64,000 nt of DNA from Alviniconcha marisindica (lineage: Eukaryota; Mollusca; Gastropoda; Provannidae). Positions 59,382 to 64,000 of the stretch are shown piece by piece. The DNA lies in contig JABMCL010003916.1 of the NCBI GenBank assembly GCA_018857735.1, forward strand, positions 111,001-175,000, read 5' to 3'. Every line of letters starts with the position of its first letter. Position 1 is the stretch's first letter. A program made the position numbers and the translations under genes. The notes below the pieces were generated by a model. It saw only the letters and a list, made by a program, of their open reading frames with translations. It did not search any database and was not told the DNA's origin.

Positions 59382-60062
59382 TCTCTCCTGGAGCACTGAT
59401 TCCTGGAGCACTGACTCTTGGAACACTGACTCTTGGAGCATTGACTCCTGTACCAATGATTCCTGGAGCACTGACTCCTGGACCACTGAAACTCTGACCC
59501 CTGGAGCACAGACTCCTGAAATTCTGACTCCTGAAGCACTGACTTCCGGAGCACTGACTATTGAAACTCTGACCCCCGGAGCACTGACTCCTGAAACTCT
59601 GACCTCTGGAGCTCTGACTCCTGGAGCACTGACTCTTGAAACTCTGACCCATGGAGCACTGACTCCTGAAACTCTGACCCCTGGAGCACTGACTCTTGAG
59701 ACTCTGACTCCTGGAGCACTGACTCTTGAAACTGACTCCTGGAGCACTGACTCTTGAAACTCTGACTCCTGGAGCACTGACTCCTGAAACTCTGACCCCT
59801 GGAGCACTGACTCCTGAAACTGATTCCTGGAGCACTGACTCATGAAATTCTGACTCCTGAAACTGACTCCTGGAGCACTGACTCCTGAAACTCTGACCCC
59901 TGACTCCTGAAACCAACTCCTGAGCACTGACTTCTGGAGCACTGACTCCTGATACTCTGACCCCTGGAGCATGAACTCCTGAAACTTATTCCTGGAGCAC
60001 TGACTCCTGAAATTCCGACTCCTGGAGCACTGACTGCAGAAGCACTGACCCCTGGAGCACTG
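59382..60062 (+). repeat. Minisatellite T3, 15 bp basic unit GACTCCTGGAGCACT
   Basis: Units GACTCCTGGAGCACT and GACTCCTGAAACTCT alternate to give a 30 bp higher-order period for most of about 680 bp. The period is a multiple of three, so frames stay open for about 190-210 codons on both strands; these are not genes. Confidence 0.92.
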
Positions 60063-60215
60063 CTTCAGTTAGCAGGCAAATTGTGACGATGGTCCCCACC
60101 AGGATCAGATTTTTGATAGCCCCTCTGCTCTCCGTTCAGCTTTGGGGGCAGCAAGAAACTGATTCAGTTCCAGGAGAGACTCATACACCCTACATTCAAC
60201 GTCTCTCATCATTCC

Positions 60216-60246
<31 letters not shown>

Positions 60247-60335
60247 AAACATAACAAGCCGTACTAAGCTACAACTTTCAGCCGCAAGTCCAGTATATAA
60301 GTTTATGCTTAGAGTCTGCAAGCTCAGTAGATAGT

Positions 60336-60487
60336 TCAGGAGCTGTGTAAGTCGAGGTGGGCGTCCTGGGCTGTCCGTCCTAACGAGCCTTCTGGTTTCC
60401 GTGGACGTAAAGCTACATTTAACCATGCTTCGGCACTGGTCACAGCTTGTCCCTAATATGTCAGCCGACATCTGAGGACATTAAGCA
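60336..60487 (-). repeat. Dispersed repeat R2, copy 3
   Basis: The reverse complement carries ATGTCGGCTGACATATTAGG, then GCTTTACGTCCACGGAAACC, AGGCTCGTTAGGACGG and AGCCCAGGACGCCCACC, collinear with copy 2 at 51857-52014. Confidence 0.65.
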
Positions 60488-60880
60488 TCACTTCATCAAT
60501 GCAAGCCGAGCTTGAACCTGTTTTTAGAGGTGGCCAAAATGGCAAGTGGTTTCCAGGAATTCAGGGCTGAAAGGCTGCACGTTCCAGCTAGTATCAACGG
60601 TGGTAAACGTAACACTCCCTGATCACAAGCGTTCCTCAATCTTCAAACCAATCAGCTGAATAGAATACCTGTGTGACATTAGGAGCATGCATACGATTTG
60701 TTATCGCTCATCTGAAAATCTCCCTGTGCCTCTCCCTGCCTGTGAGAAACAACAACAGAAGTTCAAAATGCGCAACAAATATCAAAAACAACAGAAATTT
60801 AAAACGCACACTACGGCTTCGTGGCATAAAAACAATCTCTGAGGACGCCCCCCAATCCAACCCTGTACTCAAGTCGAACT
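60488..60880. other. Intergenic spacer between R2 and minisatellite T4
   Basis: Nothing recognised. Confidence 0.6.
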
Positions 60881-62035
60881 CACCATCCCAACATTGTTTG
60901 CACCTGTGTCTGATGCCCCATCCCCATCCCAACATGGTTTGTACCTGTGTCTGACACCTCATCCCAACATTGTACCCATGTCCAACACCCCCATCCCAAC
61001 ACTGTTTGTACCTGTGTCTGACACCTCATCCCAAAACTGTTTGTACCTGTGTCTGACACCCCATCCCAACACTGTTTGTACCTGTGTCTGACACCCCATC
61101 CCAACACTGTTTGTACCTGTGTCTGTCACTCCATCCCAACACTGTACCTGTGTCTGACACCCCATCCCAACACTGTTTGTACCTGTGTCTGTCACTCCAT
61201 CCCAACACTGTACCTGTGTCTGACACCCCATCCCAACACTGTACCTATGGCTAACATTCCATCCCACACTGTTTGTACTTGTATCTGACACCCCATCCCA
61301 ACAGTTTGTACCTGTGTCTGACACCCCATCCCAACACTGTTTGTACCTATGGCCAACATCCCATCCCAACACTGTACCTATGGCCAACATCCCATCCCAC
61401 ACTGTTTGTACCTGTGTCTGACAACACATCCCAACACCGTACCTATGTCCAATGCCCCATCCCAACAGTGTGTACCCATGTCCAACATCCCATCCCAACA
61501 CTGTACCTACGTCCAACATCCCATCCCAACACTGTTTTACCTGTGTCCCACACCCCATCCTAACTCTGTACCCGAGTTTGACACCCAATCCCAACACTGT
61601 ACCCAAGTCTGGCACCCGATCCCAACACTGTTTGTACCCGAGTCTGGCACCCAATCCCAACCTGAGCCCGGCACCCAATCCCAACACTGTTTGTACCCGA
61701 GTCTGACACCCAATCCCAACACTGTACCCAAGTCTGGCACCCGATCCCAACATTGTTTGTACCGGAGTCTGGCACCCAATCCCAACACTGTTTGTACCCA
61801 AGTCTGGCACCCAATCCCAACCTGAGCCCGGCACCCAATCCCAACACTGCCCGAGTCCGACACCCAATCCCAACACTACCTGTGCCCGACACCCCATCCC
61901 AATACTGTCTGTACCCATGTTTGTCACCAAATTCTACCTCCGCCTGTCACCCCATCCCAATACTGTTTCTACCCGAGTCCGACACCCAATCCCAACACTG
62001 CACCCGTGTCCGACACCCGATTCCAACACTGATTA
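60881..62035 (+). repeat. Minisatellite T4, 31/35 bp units
   Basis: About 33 units of ACACCCCATCCCAACACTGT, then TTGTACCTGTGTCTG; a short form lacks four bases (TTTG or TTGT). Variants are clustered: CTGTGTCTGACAC at 60.9-61.3 kb, TATGGCCAACATC at 61.24-61.5 kb, CGAGTCTGGCACCCAATC at 61.56-61.85 kb and shorter units to 62035. The array ends 67 bp from the SLC6 stop codon, so it is probably in that gene's 3' UTR. The 323-codon minus-strand frame is repeat-derived. Confidence 0.93.
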
Positions 62036-62101
62036 TCTGTGTGTCCGCCATGCAATGCCGACAAAAAGATCCACACACATCAGTTGGCGCACTTGTAGCC
62101 C

Positions 62102-62263
62102 TCACAGCTTGGTACAGTCTCTGGGAGGGTCGGACCAGTCCCCTTTGTTGCCGATGTCCACAAAAGTGGGCATGGTGCTGGGCGTCTCCAAGACCAGGGT
62201 GCTCCTGTTGGCAGACGAGGGACTCGCCCACTCCATCACCGACCTCAGACTGTGCTGGAACTT
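62102..62263 (-). CDS. SLC6 terminal exon: cytoplasmic tail and stop
   Basis: On the minus strand the acceptor TCTGTCTTCAG precedes AAGTTCCAGCACAG. It encodes KFQHSLRSVMEWASPSSANR, STLVLETPSTMPTFVDIGNK and GDWSDPPRDCTKL, then TGA. It is rich in Ser/Thr, and the last three residues TKL fit a class I PDZ ligand. Confidence 0.82.
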   Translation of the reverse strand, partial: KFQHSLRSVMEWASPSSANRSTLVLETPSTMPTFVDIGNKGDWSDPPRDCTKL

Positions 62264-63454
62264 CTGAAGACAGAAATGGAAGAAAGAAAATGGGCCTTAA
62301 TTTTTTTTTTTTTTTTTTTAAATTGTTAGCTCTTGATTTCAATTTTGGCACAGCCAACATAAGTAAGTAAGTAAATTGGTGTTTTACGCCCAGTCAACCA
62401 GTGCGGTTATATCAGGGTGACAGCCAACACAAAACAACACACAATGCTGCAAGCGTGAGCAAGACTAAAATATAGAAACACCTTAGACGTAAAAATGGCC
62501 AGCGAAGAGACAAAGCATGTAAACACCTACAGGCACACATATACACACACCTCCATGGGAGGACAAAACAACCATGGCAATGAGCACAGGCAACATAATT
62601 CCTCATACAAGTGAGTGAAAAGTGTGTTAATACAAAATGTGTGTGTGTGTGTGTGTGTATGCATGTGCGTGTGTGCAAGTGTGTGTGTGTGTGAGGGGGG
62701 GGTGCTCTTGCGTGCGTATATGTTTGTGTGTGTGTGCGAGCGCATGCATGTGTGTGCATATGTGCATGCGTGCGTGATGTATGTGCGTGATGTGTGTGTG
62801 TGATGTGTGTGCGTGTGCATGCGCAAGTGCATGCGTGCATGTGTGTCACATTGTATTTTGTTCCTAATGACACGTACATACAACATATGGGACTTGTTCT
62901 GTAAGAACAACAATAAAGCATGAACATCATCCAACGAAAACCTAAACTGGTCAAATGGTCACTGTGAATAGTCAAATACACAGCTATCCAAACCGCTACC
63001 AGAGCTCTACCAGTAAACCTTGCGCTCCTTTCCCCATGTAGAACACACACAAACACTCACACACATACACAAACACACACACTCACTGACACACACACAC
63101 ACACACTTGTTTTATTTTTATTTTTTTGGTTTTTGTGCCTTTTATTTTTTGTATTTTTTGAGCACCAGTCAAACAAAATTACAGTCGGACCGATTCCCAA
63201 TTTTTTCCCCCCTGGTGTTAATACGCTGCGTGATCTCAGCCAGCAAAATGCTGTAAATTACTGGCTATGCGAACCCTGTGTACCTTGATCATGCTGGATC
63301 CCTTGGCTTTGTAGACAGCGTGCACCATGCCGAGCGGGATGCAGACGACAGAGATGAGGGCGATGATCCAGCCCAGGGCCTGCGCCCACCACGGGTAGGT
63401 GTAGCCTGCCATCGTCAGGGGCCTGTACTGGATCATGCTGAAGATGAAGATACC
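62102..63454 (-). CDS. SLC6 neurotransmitter:sodium symporter, last two coding exons (partial)
   Basis: Exons 63454-63284 and 62263-62102 join in phase 0 and end at a TGA (62104-62102). The first reads GIFIFSMIQYRPLTMAGYTY, PWWAQALGWIIALISVVCIP and LGMVHAVYKAKGSSMIK. The FSxxxYxPLTxxxYxYPWWxxALGW pattern followed by a hydrophobic span and CIP is the TM12 region of SLC6 sodium- and chloride-coupled transporters. The second exon gives a 54-residue cytoplasmic tail ending DCTKL. The family moves GABA, glycine, taurine, monoamines or amino acids across the plasma membrane with Na+ and Cl-. The substrate cannot be told from this end; YPWW ... ALGW is most like the GABA-transporter branch. Upstream exons lie beyond the right edge. 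Confidence 0.85.
62362..62424 (+). repeat. SINE-core-like repeat R4, copy 2
   Basis: (GTAA)n is followed by TTGGTGTTTTACGCCCAGTC and AACCAGTGCGGTTATATCAG, matching the minus-strand copy at 50919-50966. Confidence 0.55.
62636..62870 (+). repeat. TG/GTGC-rich low-complexity tract
   Basis: Interrupted TG repeats with many GCATG(C/T)G words. Alternating purine-pyrimidine sequence extends over more than 200 bp and could adopt Z-DNA. Confidence 0.85.
63284..63454 (-). CDS. SLC6 penultimate exon: TM12
   Basis: The acceptor is TTTGTGTTTCAG|GGT and the donor is ATCAAG|GTACAC; 171 nt, 57 codons. The hydrophobic stretch ALGWIIALISVVCIPLGMV is TM12. Confidence 0.87.
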
Positions 63455-63650
63455 CTGAAACACAAAGTTCACTGAATGAGAAGCTTACTGAATGAGAAGT
63501 TCACTGAATGAGAAGTTCACTGAATGAGATAAAGATACCCTGAAACGCAAAGTTCACTGAATGAGAAGCTTACTGAATGAGAAGTTCACTGAATGAGAAG
63601 TTTACTGAATGAGATGAAGATACCCTGAAACTCAAAGTTCACCGAATGAG
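63447..63650 (-). repeat. 85 bp tandem repeat duplicating the SLC6 splice acceptor
   Basis: The plus-strand word GATACCCTGAAAC starts at 63449, 63534 and 63619, exactly 85 bp apart. Each unit contains three to four copies of a 16-17 bp subunit (TTCACTGAATGAGAAG). The first word is the real intron/exon junction of the TM12 exon; the other two copies are intronic. Confidence 0.9.
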
Positions 63651-63654
63651 AAGT

Positions 63655-63928
63655 TATTATTACTGTTTGTTATCATTTAAACAGCAAGAAAAAGGCATCC
63701 CTCCACCCTTCACCCACCCCAACCCTGGGTTAAAATGATCATTTACACTAATCCCAGCAGTAATTTTGCCTGCACTGTAAAGGAGTCAAGATTATGAACT
63801 AATCTGTACAGCTGATGGCATAACTGCCGCCTCTTTCGGTGCCGCAGTTCAGTTATCAGCATACACACGTACACACACACACACTTCTGTCATTCTTTTA
63901 CGTACACACTTTGGTAATTCTTCCTTTC

Positions 63929-63963
<35 letters not shown>

Positions 63964-64000
63964 AAAGAGAGGCAGCGGACAGAGCAAAATGCATGCTGAA
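63655..64000. other. SLC6 intron, right edge of window
   Basis: CA-rich stretch near 63863-63885 and a (CAA)n microsatellite at 63929-63963. No upstream SLC6 exon is visible. Confidence 0.7.

Larger units (their letters stand above)
62264..63283 (-). other. SLC6 last intron
   Basis: 1,020 bp. It contains a T tract (62298-62319), an R4 copy, a long TG/GC-rich tract at 62636-62870 and CA-rich sequence at 63043-63108. No exon was seen. Confidence 0.75.

Noticed and set aside
59185..59757. 190-codon plus-strand frame and about 210-codon minus-strand frames
   Set aside because: They are repeat T3 with a 15 bp unit; open frames on both strands are expected without coding function.
60959..61930. 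323-codon open frame on the minus strand (GWGVRHRYKQCWD-like repeats)
   Set aside because: It is a translation of minisatellite T4, and other frames on both strands are also open.

Overview
The window looks like part of an intron-rich, repeat-dense metazoan nuclear chromosome. The dispersed repeats (tRNA-derived and SINE-core-like elements, short TIR elements, many CT/CA microsatellites and long poly-C/G runs) are of the kind seen in marine molluscs, perhaps a gastropod. That assignment is an inference from style, not from a diagnostic gene. There is no bacterial-type operon, rRNA gene or CRISPR array.

Layout. (1) 357-436, minus strand: the first coding exon of a gene that leaves the window to the left; it encodes an acidic Ser/Asp-rich N-terminus. 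(2) 437-958: a roughly 0.5 kb gap between two head-to-head genes, so a probable bidirectional promoter. (3) 959-49189, plus strand: one complete 12-exon gene, which I assembled exon by exon with consistent splice phases (1347 nt CDS, 448 aa). It encodes an EHD/dynamin-like GTPase with a P-loop, DTPG and SKAD motifs, a helical segment and two C-terminal membrane segments. I do not recognise it as a named gene. (4) 49190-62101: a gap between convergent genes, crowded with minisatellites (52.0-53.0, 54.2-55.3, 56.5-56.8, 59.4-60.1 and 60.9-62.0 kb). (5) 62102-63454, minus strand: the last two coding exons of an SLC6 (neurotransmitter:sodium symporter) gene, with TM12 and the cytoplasmic tail. The rest of that gene lies beyond the right edge.

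Most of the window is intron of the GTPase gene. Intron 1 (8.4 kb) holds a three-level nested insertion. Intron 2 (23.2 kb) contains a roughly 4.9 kb CpG-rich block (about 22.93-27.84 kb) that is unlike its surroundings and could be an internal promoter or enhancer. A dispersed repeat of about 0.6-0.7 kb (called R1 here) occurs in three nearly full copies, one interrupted copy and several 3'-end fragments. Two related 0.22 kb elements with TTAA target duplications are present. One of them can be checked against an empty site in a neighbouring tandem repeat.

The three genes show no evident functional link. All calls are from reading the sequence; no similarity search was run.
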